From contig NC_091930.1 in the NCBI RefSeq assembly GCF_041260155.1, positions 35,080,070 through 35,144,069 on the forward strand: DNA of 64,000 nucleotides, given 5' to 3'. The notes beneath the pieces were generated by a model. It had not been told where the DNA came from. It saw only the letters and a program-made list of their open reading frames with translations, and did not search any database. The stretch comes from Ptychodera flava. Its lineage: Eukaryota; Hemichordata; Enteropneusta; Ptychoderidae. Below, piece after piece: positions 29,340 through 41,714 of this stretch (within the stretch, counting starts at the first letter, position 1; the number at the start of each line of letters is the position of its first letter). The position numbers and the translations under genes were made by a program.

Positions 29340-31400
29340 AAAAATCGTTATGCTAAACTAGCGCTTCTAATGCTAAAAGAGTGCCTGTAATACTAAACCA
29401 GAGCTTGTAATGCTAAACCAGAGCCTGTAATGCTAAAAGAGTGCCTGTAATACTAAACCAGAGCTTGTAATGCTAAACCAGACCCTGAAATGCTAAACAC
29501 TGACTGCAGTGCTAAACCAGTGCCTGTAATGCTAAACCAGTGCCTGTAATGCATACCAGAGCCTGTAATGCTAAACCAGTGCCTGTAATGCAAACCAGAG
29601 CCTGTAATGCAAACCAGAGCCTGTAATGCTAAACCAGTGCCTGTAATGCTAAACCAGAGCCTGTAATGCAAACCAGAGCCTGTAATGCTAAACCAGAGCC
29701 TGTAATGCAAACCAGTGCCTGTAATGCTAAACCAGAGCCTGTAATGCTAAACCAGAGCCTGTAATGCTAAACCAGAGCCTGTAATGCTAAACCAGTGCCT
29801 GTAATGCTAAACCAGTGCCTGTAATGCATACCAGAGCCTGTAATGCTAAACCAGAGCCTGTAATGCTAAACCAGAGCCTGTAATGCTAAACCAGAGCCTG
29901 TAATGCTAAACCAGAGCCTGTAATGCTAAACCAGAGCCTGTAATGCATACCAGAGCCTGTAATGCTAAACAGTGCCTGTAATGCAAACCAGAGCCTGTAA
30001 TGCTAAACCAGAGCCTGTAATGCTAAACCAGTGCCTGTAATGCTAAACCAGAGCCTGTAATGCTAAACCAGTGCCTGTAATGCTAAACCAGTGCCTGTAA
30101 TGCATACCAGAGCCTGTAATGCTAAACCAGAGCCTGTAATGCTAAACCAGAGCCTGTAATGCAAACCAGAGCCTGTAATGCAACCAGAGCCTGTAATGCT
30201 AAACCAGAGCCTGTAATGCTAAACCAGAGCCTGTAATGCTAAACAGTGCCTGTAATGCTAAACCAGTGCCTGTAATGCTAACCAGTGCCTGTAATGCTAA
30301 ACCAGAACCTGTAATGCTAAATCAGAGCCTGTAATGCTAAACCAGAACCTGTAATGCTAATCAGTGCCTGTAATGCTAAACCAGAACCTGTAATGCTAAA
30401 CGAATTCATGTAATGCTAAACCAGAGCCTGTAATGGTAAACCAGAGCCTGTAATGCTATACCAAATCATGTAATGCTAAACCAGAGCCTGTAATGCTAAA
30501 CCAGAGCCTGTAATGCTAAACAGTGCCTGTAATGCTAAACCAGAGCCTGTATTGCTAAACCAGAACCTGTAATGCTAAACCATAACCTGTAATGCTAAAC
30601 CAGTGTCTGTAATGCTAAACCAGTGACTGTAATGCTAAACCAGAGCCAGTAATGCTAAACCAGTGCCTGTAATGCAAACCCGAGTCTGTAATGCAAACCA
30701 GAGCCTGTAATGCTAAACCAGTGCCTGTAATGCTAAACCAGAGCCTGTAATGCTAAACCAGAGCCTGTAATGCTAAACCAGTGCCTGTAATGCTAAACCA
30801 GAGCCTGTAATGCTAAACTAGAGCCTGTATTGCTATTCCGGTGCCTGTAATCATGCTAAACCAGTGCCTGTAATGCTAAACCAGTGCCTGTAATGCATAC
30901 CAGAGCCTGTAATGCTAAACCAGAGCCTGTAATGCTAAACCAGAGCCTGTAATGCAAACCCAAGTCTGTAATGCAACCAGAGCCTGTAATGCTAAACCAG
31001 AGCCTGTAATGCTAAACAAGAGCCTGTAATGTTAAACAGTGCCTGTAATGCTAAACCAGTGCCTGAAATGCTAATCAGTGCCTGTAATGCTAAACCATAA
31101 CCTGTAATGCTAAACCAGTGTCTGTAATGCTAAACCAGTGACTGTAATGCTAAACCAGAGCCAGTAATGCTAAACCAGTGCCTGTAATGCAAACCCGAGT
31201 CTGTAATGCAACCAGAGCCTGTAATGCTAAACCAGTGCCTGTAATGCTAAACCAGAGCCTGTAATGCTAAACCAGAGCCTGTAATGCTAAACCAGAGCCT
31301 GTAATGCTAAACCAGAGCCTGTAATGCTAAACCAGAGCCTGTAATGCTATTCCGGTGCCTGTAATTCTAAACCAGAGCCTGTAATGCTAAACCAGTGCTT
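29340..31400. repeat. ~20-bp satellite with higher-order structure
   Basis: About 100 tandem copies of TAATGCTAAACCAGAGCCTG. Common variants are GTGCC for GAGCC and shortened TAATGCAAACC or TAATGCATACC units. Rare variant units recur in the same order about 514 bp apart (CATAACC at 30581 and 31096, CGAGTCTG at 30681 and 31196, ATTCCGG near 30836 and 31350), which shows larger blocks were duplicated. Confidence 0.97.
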
Positions 31401-32279
31401 GTCAAGCAGATCAAGTATGGTTCATACTTGTATCAGAGAAACTAACAAAAATGCCATTACAAGAACAACGGGCATCAACTGTTTGCCATTGATTCAAAAT
31501 TAATACATGAAGCTGAATCTATAAATCATTTTAATGAAAATTTATTTCTGAATTAAAATCTTATGATAATGATATTATCAATGAGCAATGTCCATCAACC
31601 TCACATCTTGTATTGTATATTGGTTCCATTTTTGTACATTTGCTTTGCATGCGATTTTATAGTATAAATTCTACAACAGTAAATTATCATCACGTTTACA
31701 TTCACTTTGGCAGAAGGTCTGATGAAATCAACCTGTAATGCTGAGCTTTTTAGCTTCCGGGTGGCAATATTGTTACACTCGCGACAAAATTTATACATAA
31801 AAATATGCGCGAGTGCTATCAGTATTATAAGATACGACGTCGGACAACCTTCGGAAAGCCGAAAAAAGTCGACTGGAGAGGGTTCGGGGATACGCCAACA
31901 TTGCATTTTCCTTTTGCCATGTTTAATAATCGCGCGCACTAAACGATAAAATAAATAAACATAACTGTTCTACAGACCATCAACGGTATTTCTGTGATTT
32001 TGCAACATGGGCGTTTCACCAGACCTTTAATATTCCTTCACAAATACCGTCTGGGCCCATAGATTCCATCAGAGCAACTATTTTGTTTTTTTCCATATTA
32101 CCATCACCAATGCAAGCCTTGCAAGTCACAAAAAACTCCTACAGACACTGTCACACATCAGTGCTAAGCATATAGATACTTCTTGCCTGTGAAAGTGATT
32201 CTCCTGAGGGCCTGGGAGTGATACCTTCAGAGTTGTTTGGACTTGATATCATGGATATTGACCCGACTTTCTTGGCCCA
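31401..32279. other. Spacer without recognised features
   Basis: AT-rich DNA between satellite and LINE. The open frames are short and resemble nothing known. Confidence 0.5.
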
Positions 32280-32960
32280 ATATTAAATAAATAATAAATA
32301 ATATTTATTTCTTTAAAGCGCACTACACATACGTCTCAGTGCGCTTTACACATTTAAAATTGATAAAACACCAGCAAAGCATGACAAACTAAAATGTTAA
32401 AACAATCAAATTAGGCTAAAAACATAAATGGTTAAAAATGATGAAAATTTCTGCAGAGTAAAAACAGTCAAAATACAAAAAAACATTATTAAAATTATAC
32501 AGAGTAAGTAGCAGAAAACGTAAAATAAATCAAGCATCAGCGGTTCCGGTAAAATGGTGACCTTCCAAAACATTAGTAATAGTGCTTTGCAAAAAGGTGA
32601 GTCTTTAAAACGCGCTTAAAACAGTCAACGGAGCTGGCATTACGAATATCAGGAGGCAATGAGTTCCATAGAGAAGGTGCGCAGACAGAGAAAGCTCTCT
32701 GCCCATATGCCTTGTTGAACATTCCACGCGGTGGCACAAAGCGTAACGAATTACTCGATCTGAGATCTCTGGTAGGGTGTATATCTCGATCAGATCCATG
32801 AGATAAAGTGGAGCAGCACGATGAACTATTTTAAAGGTCGTCAACAAGATTTTGAATTTAATTCTAGCTTCTACTGGCAGCCAGTGTAGATCAATGAAAA
32901 CGGGTGTAATATTCACCTTCTTCCGCTCTCTTTCAGGAAACAAAGGCTGCACGTAAGGAC
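32280..32960 (-). mobile_element. 3' end of a CR1/L2-like LINE
   Basis: On the minus strand LHWLPVEARIKFKILLTTFK and APLYLMDLI are followed, after a one-base frame change, by YGQRAFSVCAPSLWNSLPPD, IRNASSVDCFKR and LKTHLF. This is the standard C-terminal tail of CR1/L2-clade reverse transcriptases. Downstream on that strand lie a 3'UTR with AAAGCGCACTGAGACG / GTAGTGCGCTTTA, a small hairpin typical of these elements, and a terminal AAATAAATATT-type simple repeat. The 5' part is missing, as is usual for truncated insertions. Confidence 0.9.
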
Positions 32961-33299
32961 TGTCTTTTATCAGTGAAGATCTCCTGGAAATAGCCTTTCC
33001 ATTGATTCATTCGTCATGAAATTTATATTAGTTGAAGGAGTTTCATTTCGGTATTGTCAACTATTTCACTTGTACATGACAGTGCACTCGAGAAACTGAG
33101 TTGTTTGGAATTTATAACCAATCTCGCAACTGGCCACTCAGTGCAGTTACTGTGATACACAGGCCGGTGTTGTGCGCTGTCGATTAACTGTAAGGTGACA
33201 AATTGTAGTGCGCAAGCGTAATATTTACATGTCATTTGCATATCACTGTCACCGGCAGACTTGGCCGCCGGCAATGTTGCCTGCCGACGACGTTGACGC

Positions 33300-33490
33300 G
33301 ATGGACGTGATGTTACGTTACCTCAGCCTGAATAGGAAACGGAGCTGATCCCCTCGTCGTGGCTTCTCCTTGATTCTTGCGTTTGGTATATCAAAATTCG
33401 TAGAATATGCGTGGGAGCCGTCATTATTTACGGCTGGACTGGACCCCAAGTTTGTGGTGTGTCTAAAGCTGACTATATCAAGAGGCCAGG
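33300..33490 (+). other. CpG-rich segment with a good splice donor; possible noncoding first exon
   Basis: This stretch is richer in CpG than its surroundings and ends in AGGCCAG|gtgagt, a near-consensus donor. No downstream coding exon on this strand can be tied to it before COPA, so it may be an unlinked 5'UTR exon, a long noncoding RNA exon, or chance. Confidence 0.25.
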
Positions 33491-33681
33491 TGAGTAATTA
33501 TTCTAAATCATAGTTGGTCGGGGGATTTTCATCAATCTTTTGACAGTTTGTTATAATTCTCATCACCGTGTACGAGTTTAGTGTCTGTCTCTGTCTGCTG
33601 TGTCAATCGCAGAGGTATAGGTCTACCAATGATGAAAGTTTAATGTACTCTGTTCCTCTGTTTGAGGAAGTGGATAATTAA

Positions 33682-34002
33682 GGTAGTTTGTGCCTCAATG
33701 CCTCAAAAGTGAAAGACTTAAACTTTTGCCCAAACTTTCCTGGAGCAGATTTTCAATCATGCTCTTTCAAAATCAAGAATACAAAATGTTGTCATTGTGA
33801 AAATTTAGCAAAAGAGAAACAAATCTAACATTATCGCCCCTTCAAATTCAAAATGGTCACAATCCCTGTGTTAAATCTAATATGAGATTTTCGCAAAAAT
33901 AAGCCTGTGAAAACTTAAATTACTCCATGAGCTTCAAATGAGCCTAGAAAGCATTGTCAAAGTTTGAGAGTCCGAATATCTGTCCCCGAGATACATTCTA
34001 CT
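33682..34002. mobile_element. TTAA-flanked MITE with GGTAG ends
   Basis: Left GGTAGTTTGTGCCTC and right GAGATACATTCTACT are imperfect inverted repeats, with TTAA immediately outside both (33678-33681, 34003-34006). A TTAA duplication is the mark of piggyBac-type transposition. Related left ends occur at 10631 and 62490. Confidence 0.6.
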
Positions 34003-34004
34003 TT

Positions 34005-34195
34005 AAAGGTATACTGTCACCTGATCCAATTTTGCCACAGTTACCATGGAAAGAGAAAATCTAACCATTCACAGATTTTAAGCGGGTGGCCGTTTTTTAA
34101 AAAACAGCGCCCTCACATGGGCATTTTGAATACCAAGGAACGCCCCTCTGACTATATATGGGCATATTTAGATTACAGGTGACTGTATACCTTTG
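34005..34195. mobile_element. MITE with AAAGGTATACTGTCACCTG ends
   Basis: A 19-bp terminal repeat is matched almost exactly in inverse at the right end (CAGGTGACTGTATACCTTT). About 190 bp, noncoding, and it abuts the preceding MITE with essentially no spacer. Confidence 0.8.
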
Positions 34196-36006
34196 AGATG
34201 TGCATGACAAACAAACACCTCTGCGTATCCTGTAGATACAAATTTGGAACCAGGAATATCAAACAGAGAAATCATGATTTTAACTTCACTTTGACTGATT
34301 CCTGAAAAAGTTGTTGTAAGTTTGAGCCGTTGACAGATTCTTGAACAACAAACATTTTATAATTAAAAACTGAATGGGAATTCTGTATCTGATATTGCAG
34401 TCGTGTTACCGTAATGTACTCTCATTTGAAACAGAGCAAACCTCTCCTAACAATGATGAATTTCATTTTGTTTTATTCATTTATTTTTATCGGTTTTTTA
34501 AAAAAATCTCGCGAATTATAAATGACGAAAATAGCTTTTCCGGGGTAAGTGACCACAAAGCTAGCACATATGTAAAAAATCATCCTTGGAGAACTTCCCC
34601 TTTCAATTTGTCGGATCAAAAATTTGGAATAATAAAATCCAAAGGAGATAAGAGATATACGTGTTAGACACAGGTTCAAAATAGCATACAGAAATTTTCT
34701 TCTGCCACGATACTGATATTGTATTTTATTATTTTGTTTTGTCGTCAGTGTATTCTGTTCGAATTCATTTTCTCTGCTTTGTGAGAATTTCATTTGTTGA
34801 CATAACCACGTTCGTCTGCAGCGATATATTTCTATTTCATAGAAATTATTACTGGCGAGGTTTAGCTGGATTACTTGGATCACAAATATTTTTCAACCTC
34901 ATACCTACATACTTTGCTGTTGATTGTAGTTTCCACTGTATATATACTGGTTTGTTGTTGTTGTTTCTGTCGTTGTTGTATTTTTATTTGTTTATTGTAG
35001 GAATAAACTAAACTAAAAACTTAACTTGTCAAGGGAACGTCTACGGTCTACACGTGTAGATGCACTTTTATTGGGTATATTTGTATTCTGGTTAGGACCA
35101 GAATGTACTTGTCAGCTAGTATCAATGCAGGCAGAGTTTACAGTCTTAGCATTGTAGATCTCAAGTACTATAAAACGTAGTGAAACGTTGAAAAAAAGTA
35201 GGAGGTTCCATATCTGCATGTTATTATCATTATTATTACAAATTTTTCGTTTTGTTTTTCATTTTTCATTTTGGATCCTGTAAATGAGACTCACTACAGT
35301 TGTTCCTTCATTGAAGTAAGACAAAACAAAAGAGTGCAAAAACTTAATCGTCATTTACACATGCAATATGTGTTGTGTGATCAGACGGCTCTGGAGTTTA
35401 GGTGCTTTAATTTGCATGATTTATATGAATATACAGTATAATGCAAGTTTTCAAAATACTAATCATTCTACAGTTAATTAACATTCGTCCTCATTTTCGT
35501 TTTAGTATGAGAAAGAATTTCAGTCTGTAGGAGAGTTTGATTATGAAGAGGCAATACCATAAAATACAATACAAACCGGCTGACTATACAAGATATATAT
35601 TTGATATATTGAAATCATTGTGGTAGTGGAAACAATTACCTGTAAACGGAGGCAGTCGGCGGAACGCTGCTCAAAGGTTGCCAGGGACCCTTACGACCGA
35701 TGTCAACGCTGTATCTAGGGTACATACGTTGACGATTGACGAAAGTTAAAACATGTTTTTTAGTAATGAAGATCATAAAATTTAAATGTTGCAGTTAAGT
35801 TGACGTGATGCATCTAGATATCATGCATGAAATACATTGTTTGTGAACAAGAAAGTCGCACACGACTGCCCCCATCCCTTTAATAAACGATGTACTGTAA
35901 AATGGTTTAAAAGATACAGCCAGAGACAAATTTATAATTATCCTGTATATACTGACATGGATATCATCAAAATCAGATTTATACGTATTTTTCAGCATGG
36001 TCAAAT
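34196..36006. other. AT-rich spacer
   Basis: No frame recognised as a gene and no repeat structure seen. The open frames of 70-140 codons are AT-biased and overlap on opposite strands. The start of this span holds the 3' flank of the acyl-CoA synthetase frame, where ATTAAA on the minus strand near 35880 could be its polyadenylation signal. Confidence 0.5.
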
Positions 36007-37711
36007 TCATAACTTCAGTCTTTCAACCGCCATCTCTGCCACCCTCTTGCGGGAGATCTTCCCGCTCTCTGTAGTAGGGAAGCTATCAAAGAAAAGAATA
36101 TGCTTTGGAAGGCGACGTTTGTCAAGCTTTTCCTTCAAGATGCCCATTATTTCTTCTTCCGTACACATCGCGTCCGGTCTCGGTACCACGCACAGACAAA
36201 CTTCATTCAGAAATTTCTCGTCTGGGACAGCGACTACTTGGCACAGCTTTACTGTAGGGTGACCGATTAGATGCCGTTCTATTTCTATGGGATAGATTTT
36301 CAAGGCGTCTCTCTTGATACAGTCATCTTTTCTTCCAAGATGCCTGATTCTACCGTCATCCATCATGACTCCAACATCTCCAGTCTTAAACCATCCCGTT
36401 GGAGTTTTTGCCGCCGATGTCTTATCTTCGTCATCATGGTAGTATTTGAATATGTAAGGGCCACGGATGCAGATTTCTCCCTCGGTGTTGACCGGTACAA
36501 TTTGGAAGTTTTCATCAACCAGTTTAATTTCGGAATGTGGAAAAGGTCGCCCGACAGTTTCGACTCTTCCATCGACCGGGTCGGTGGGAACGTGAGACGT
36601 CACGAATAACGCTTCTGTCATTCCAAATGTATTTTGTATGTTTGGTGTCAGTACTGTCTTTAATTTCTCGAGAACGGGCCGGGGTATAATATTTCCACCG
36701 ATGAGTGCTAATTTCAAAGACGACAAATCGTGCTCTTCAGTAAGATTGATAATTTCAAATGCATAAGATGGATAAAGAACGGTAGATGTGCAACGTTCTT
36801 TCTGCAAGGTATAAAGAAATGTCTGCACATCAACCGATTCAGGCAAAACGAGCCTGTCTCCAGCCGTTAACACTGGTGCAAACAAAGCTTCACCAGAAAC
36901 TGGGTACATGTGAACTACGAATTGATGGCAGCCAGGTTGCCCCTCATTTACCTGTGCATGAATTTCGGATATGGAGATTGAACATTCGACGATGGCGCTG
37001 TGACTGTGAACTGCAGCTTTCCACTTTCCAGTACTGCCGGAGGTAAAAAAGATTACAGCAGGGTCATCTGGCTGAATTTCGTTTTCCAAACTCTGCAGTT
37101 CAGAGCCTCCATCGGACGAGCTGATGAGTTCTTTTAAGGATAAGCAAGCCCCCTTCTTTTCTATGGAATCAATGTTGATGAAACAGCGAACACTCGGAAG
37201 AGGCTGAAGACAACATGGAATACTGGCTTCTTCGACTCCTGGAACGGTAGCACGGATAACGGCTAGAGCATCGCCGTCGATGACAATCGCTGAACAGCTA
37301 ACTTTGTTTATTTGATGTACCAGTTGATCGGCTCTCAAGAAAGGAAAATGTCAGACGGCGACAAGACCTACCTTTACAGCTCCCAAGTAAGCCACGATGT
37401 ACTCATATCTTCTGCCAACTACTATTCCCAACTTTTCACCTTTCTGTAGGCCAAGTTTTACCAGCCCCCTGGCAAAGCCATCGATTTGATGTCTCAGTTC
37501 ACGGAAGCTTATGCGTATGACGTCACCATTCTTTGGGTAGTAAGTTATTGCTTCTCTTTCTGGATATCTGTCGCTGGTCATATCGAATACTTGACCAATG
37601 GTCTAGCCACAGAAGGGTCGTTGACATGGTGTATGACAATAACTGTACTTCAGTTTTGTGGTTGCTGCCAGAATTTGCGCTGCCATTGTCTGTCTCGAAG
37701 AGGTCCCTCAA
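36007..37711 (-). pseudogene. Acyl-CoA synthetase (ACSF2-like, AMP-binding family), probably a pseudogene
   Basis: Codons from 37581 down to 36007 read as one AMP-dependent synthetase, interrupted only by a TGA at 37353-37351. Residues align across the stop (KVGLVAV, stop, HFPFLRADQLVHQ), where family members have a PxNPxxRADEL-like segment. Visible motifs: P-loop FFTSGSTGKWKAAVHSH, in which the usual PKG is altered to KWK; NTFGMTEA; the adenylate-binding GWFKTGDVGVMMDDG; the hinge GRKDDCIKRDALKIYPIEIE; and C-terminal GKISRKRV with the Lys that completes adenylation in this family. Upstream of 37581 the homologous N-terminus (TIGQVFDMTSDRYPERE, preceded by a SYTMSTTLL-like segment) requires a frame change near 37605. 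Known for the family: ATP-dependent activation of medium-chain fatty acids to CoA thioesters. No introns are seen. One stop, one frame break and an altered P-loop favour a pseudogene; sequencing error or an upstream spliced exon is the alternative. Confidence 0.75.
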
Positions 37712-37839
37712 GTATGAATGCTAAAAATAAAGAGTTAAGAGAATATTGGTACTACGTGACAGTTTCGGTATATTTTGTATAATGCATGAATTAATATTTC
37801 ATTTGAGCATTGTCTACTTTTTGTGCACGTGATATTTGA

Positions 37840-38030
37840 TTATTCGGTTTATTTTTTTTGGTCAAAGAGTCATTTTCCTTGCAATCGCTCGTCCAATCGC
37901 TTTGAAACTTGGTATGCATGTTTCCCAGGATACTTACTCTGGCCTGCCACATCGAACTGAATGTGAGCCAAGTGTCATTGACGCTATGTTGTTTTTTTAC
38001 TTTTTCAGCAGCCTGAGCGACATGCGAGTC
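37840..38030. repeat. Fragment related to the 145-bp array unit
   Basis: Contains GGTCAAAGAGTC, then ATCGCTCGTCCAATCGCTTT and GAAACTTGGTATGCATGTTTC, in the order seen in the arrays at 53.8-55.1 kb and 59.7-60.5 kb. A single unit only. Confidence 0.6.
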
Positions 38031-38929
38031 AGAGCATAGCAATTTTACCATAATATGTAAGTTGGTAGTAGTTTAGAAAAAAATATCGTAGTTTTCTCTT
38101 CGCTAATAAAAATGGTAGCACTCTGACAAACAAATAACACCAACTTTACGCCAGGGGAACAATTTAAATGCTTAACCCACTAATTAACCTTTTGTAAATT
38201 TTGACATAAAGATATTTGGGCAAAAGCGGCAGTGAACGATATTCTTTGCTATAGTGTTTGTGGATGTTCTCACCAATAACGTCAATGCTACTACTATTCA
38301 CCGTGCGTCTGTAACCTATGAATTTTATCCAACGTCCAATAACGGCACCGTTAAGCTGACACGCTGAACGCATACCGGGTCTGAAACCTGCGCAGAAGGG
38401 GAAATGTTTTATTTGTTTGAATGTACTTCTTACAGTTCGATCTGCAAAGCGGGGAGGGCATCATTGGTATAAATGTACATATACTACTACAAAGCACAAA
38501 CTCCATAATTATCCTATGGTTCGTAGATCAAAAGGCTACGATTTGACCAAACTACTGGCATAAAAATCTTTATTTTAAGATTTGCATATTATGGCGGCTT
38601 AGACGGACGTGTGCTCAGCTCAATATCAGTGAAAACCATTGGCACAAGACAATTGATTACATCAACGCCACGCTTGTAACAGAATGTAACCCATGGTAGC
38701 CGGATAGAAGCCATATGGGTCGTACAAAGACCGAAAGACCAAGACAGAAGTCTTCAAGTATTTCCACTGGTAATGTGGACATGAAAACGTCAGTACTACG
38801 AACGACGTGGATATAATGCAACAGGTGGCTGAGGACAAATTTTCTCAACTCAATTCCCCTGAACTAACAGAACAAAATACAGCGCCAACTGTCAAGATGG
38901 GAGCAATGAAAAACTTCAATTGAATTTAA

Positions 38930-39480
38930 CCATGAAAGATGTTAGCGAGCTACGAGGTAAAGTCAAGGACTTGGAACGGAGCCATGAACACCTGTATTCA
39001 GAGTTGGATTCTTTGCGTGAACAATTGAAAAGTGAACGCCGTGAACGAAGAATCGCTTGAGGTACAATTACCATTGATAGCTGCCCTATTTTATCAAAGT
39101 GTCTTGCACTTAGAGTCAAAGGCTATATCATTCATGAAGACAAGACAGCGTTTATTCATGGTCGGACAACATCCGTAGGCTCTTGGATATTATAAAATGT
39201 TATGAGCAAGAAAACAAACCTGGTTTGGTTTTCATAGCCGATTTTGAGAAAGCGTTTGACAACGTGAGATGGAACTTGATTATAAAGACTGTGACTGGTC
39301 CTTTGTTTGTTGCCTTGTGGTTACATCTTGTTACATTATAAATTATGGTCACGTTTCTGATATAAACGTGTTTTCTTTGTTGCGGTATTCGACAAGACTG
39401 TCCATTATCGTCATACTTATTTGTTACTGCCGTATTCAAAGTCTTAAAAATGTCAGTCAGCAGGCCCAGATGGTTTAGTG
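38930..39480 (+). mobile_element. Degenerate Tx1/L1-like LINE fragment (reverse transcriptase N-part)
   Basis: Across shifting frames one reads ILSKCLALRVKGYIIHEDKT, AFIHGR, LLDIIKCYEQENKPGLVF, IADFEKAFDNVRWN (the catalytic-Asp region of LINE reverse transcriptase), then CYIINYGHVSD. The order and motifs fit the L1/Tx1 clade. Multiple frame breaks. Confidence 0.75.
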
Positions 39481-39709
39481 AACGAATGTTCTTTCTCAAT
39501 GTTTCTGTGATCTTTTCAATGTCATTTTAAGGACAGGTATGTTTCCTTCTGGTTGGGGAGGGGGAGTATTTAACCGTTTCATAAAAAGGGTACTTATGAT
39601 GAATAGATGTAAATAACTTTCGTGGCATTTCTTGACTGTCCTGTATGAGTAAAATCTGTATTAAAATATGAAATAATCGTTTGGTCGACTGATCAAACGA
39701 AGTTGATGT

Positions 39710-41060
39710 AATGAGTGAAGCACAAGCTGGTTTTCGCGAAAGATATTGTGCAATGGATAATATTTTTACTTTACAATCCTTAGTCCAAAAATGCATTTAT
39801 CTGGTAAAAAGGTAGGCTATACTGTGCATTTATCGATTTTCAAAGGCATTTGATCGTTTCTCACATAAGCACCTTTGGTACAGATTGTTATCATATGGTA
39901 TACATATAATATTTTGAGAGTCATCAGATCCATGTACGTACATTGAGGTGAGTCGTGTGTGTTATGTAATGGCGGCCTTGCAGATTATTTTCATTGTAAG
40001 ATAGGCACTAGGCAAGATTGTATGCTTAGTCCTCTGCTTTTCGGTTTGTTTATGAACGAACTCGAGTCTTAAATGAGTGAAAATATACATATATTGACGA
40101 AAATTTGGAAAATATTGGTATTCTTATGTATTCCGAAGATGCAACCCACGTGGCAGACCTTCCCATAAAATTGCAGAGAAAAGTGAATCACCGTTTTGTG
40201 AACTCTGGTGCATATCTGTCAGCTTCGACAAGTCAAAAATTATTGTTTTCAGAAATGGGGTATTCTAAAAAATTATGCCAAATTACATGCATTCACCGGT
40301 AAATGTCGTCAAACATTAAAACTGTCTTGGAATTGTCTTTTCTTGCCGTTTATCTTGGTCACCCACGAAAGAAAATGTTGTGATCAAGGGGACCAAAGCC
40401 ATGTATCAGATACAGATTGTTTTAAAGAAACTGGGTCAATTTACTTTTACTTCAAGCATAGTAAAATTCGATGCGTCTGTTGTACCAGTTATTTGTTATT
40501 GTCAGAAATATGGGGCTGTGAATTTTCCTAAATTATAGAGAGTACAGCTTAATTTTTGTAGATATATTTTAGGTGAGAACTCGAGTGTAAAGTCAGAGGT
40601 ACTTGGTACTGTTAGGAGAGTGTGGAAGATTCCCACTCTCTTGCTTGTATATGAAACGCTGTATTGCATATTGGATAAAATTTGACAAAAATGGATAACT
40701 CACGTTACCCAAGGGCCTTCCATGAAATGCTCAGAACTTTGAATTAATTTGGGAAAGTCACTTTGGCAACTGAAATACGTGAATTACTTTTCAGATACGG
40801 GTTTGACGTAGTGTGGATAGAGCAGCAGGTCTGAAATTCAGAAACGTTTCTTTCTTGATTTCACAATAGGAAGGAATGGTTAGCTTCCTTACGTGAATAT
40901 CCTGGATTGCGTTCTTTAGTGAAGTGTAAGGTAATACTGGAGCCTGAACCTTGTACCTTTCAAACATTAACATCTGGAAATTTAAATGTGCTTTGTCAAA
41001 GCACAGAGTAATATCATAGACAGAGTGGCAACACTTGCATGCCTTTTGTTCCATGGTCGT
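39710..41060 (+). mobile_element. Degenerate second LINE fragment (non-L1 clade)
   Basis: Reads SEAQAGFRERYCAMDNIFTL, FSKAFDRFSHKHLWYRLLSYG, GTRQDCMLSPLLFGLFMNEL, then ILMYSEDATHVADLP (relic of the YADD box, with SEDA in place of it) and ENSSVKSEVLGTVRRVWKIP. The motif order is that of an RT domain from another LINE clade than its neighbour at 38.9 kb. Frameshifts and stops throughout. Confidence 0.75.
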
Positions 41061-41714
41061 CTCGGTAGACTATTGGCTTTTCATATTAAAATGAGCTTAA
41101 AAGGTGTTAAACTTTTTGGAGGCTTGGTTTGTGGTTGATAATTACACGAGATTATGCGAACATACGACGAGATGGCATCGTACTGCCAGTCGCGTAGCAA
41201 CCATAGTTACTTTGTGAGCTCTCAGGCCAGAAACACTGCCTCACGCCAATCAAAACATAACACGCCAGCAGTTTCATAAACATGTCCTTTCTTGGCGCAC
41301 GTGTAAAAGACGGTATGACTGACCGTAAACCATTGAGTAAAACCAGACAGTATCGATAAAAGAACTTTCAAATTTGGTTCACAACACACTCATTATATAT
41401 TCATAAAAATGAGAGGAATTTTTAAAACGGTAAAACCCACTTTCCTGAAGCTCAAAACACTCCCGTTTTCGCCAGCACATCAATTCCGATCAGCACACAC
41501 ACGACAACAACAACACAAGCTTTGTCGAACATACTTTCGCTTAACAATTGGTGAAAATCCGAAAATTACCGAAGGGTGCATGGTCGGCACTCTTCGGAAA
41601 AGAGAGCCAAGAGCTTCGCGAGGCGAGGCAAACATGGATTGCTTACGTAACCGCTTCACGCCTTAAACAATAGCTGTTGCCACTCTGTCTGATACTACTC
41701 TGTGGTCAAAGTTA

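Noticed and set aside
29453..29710. Minus-strand frame of HYRLWFSITGSGL repeats
   Set aside because: Product of the 20-bp satellite; unit-length changes break it.
37341..37378. A 38-nt micro-intron removing the TGA in the acyl-CoA synthetase
   Set aside because: The length is not a multiple of three, so splicing would break the frame, and it is shorter than animal introns normally are.
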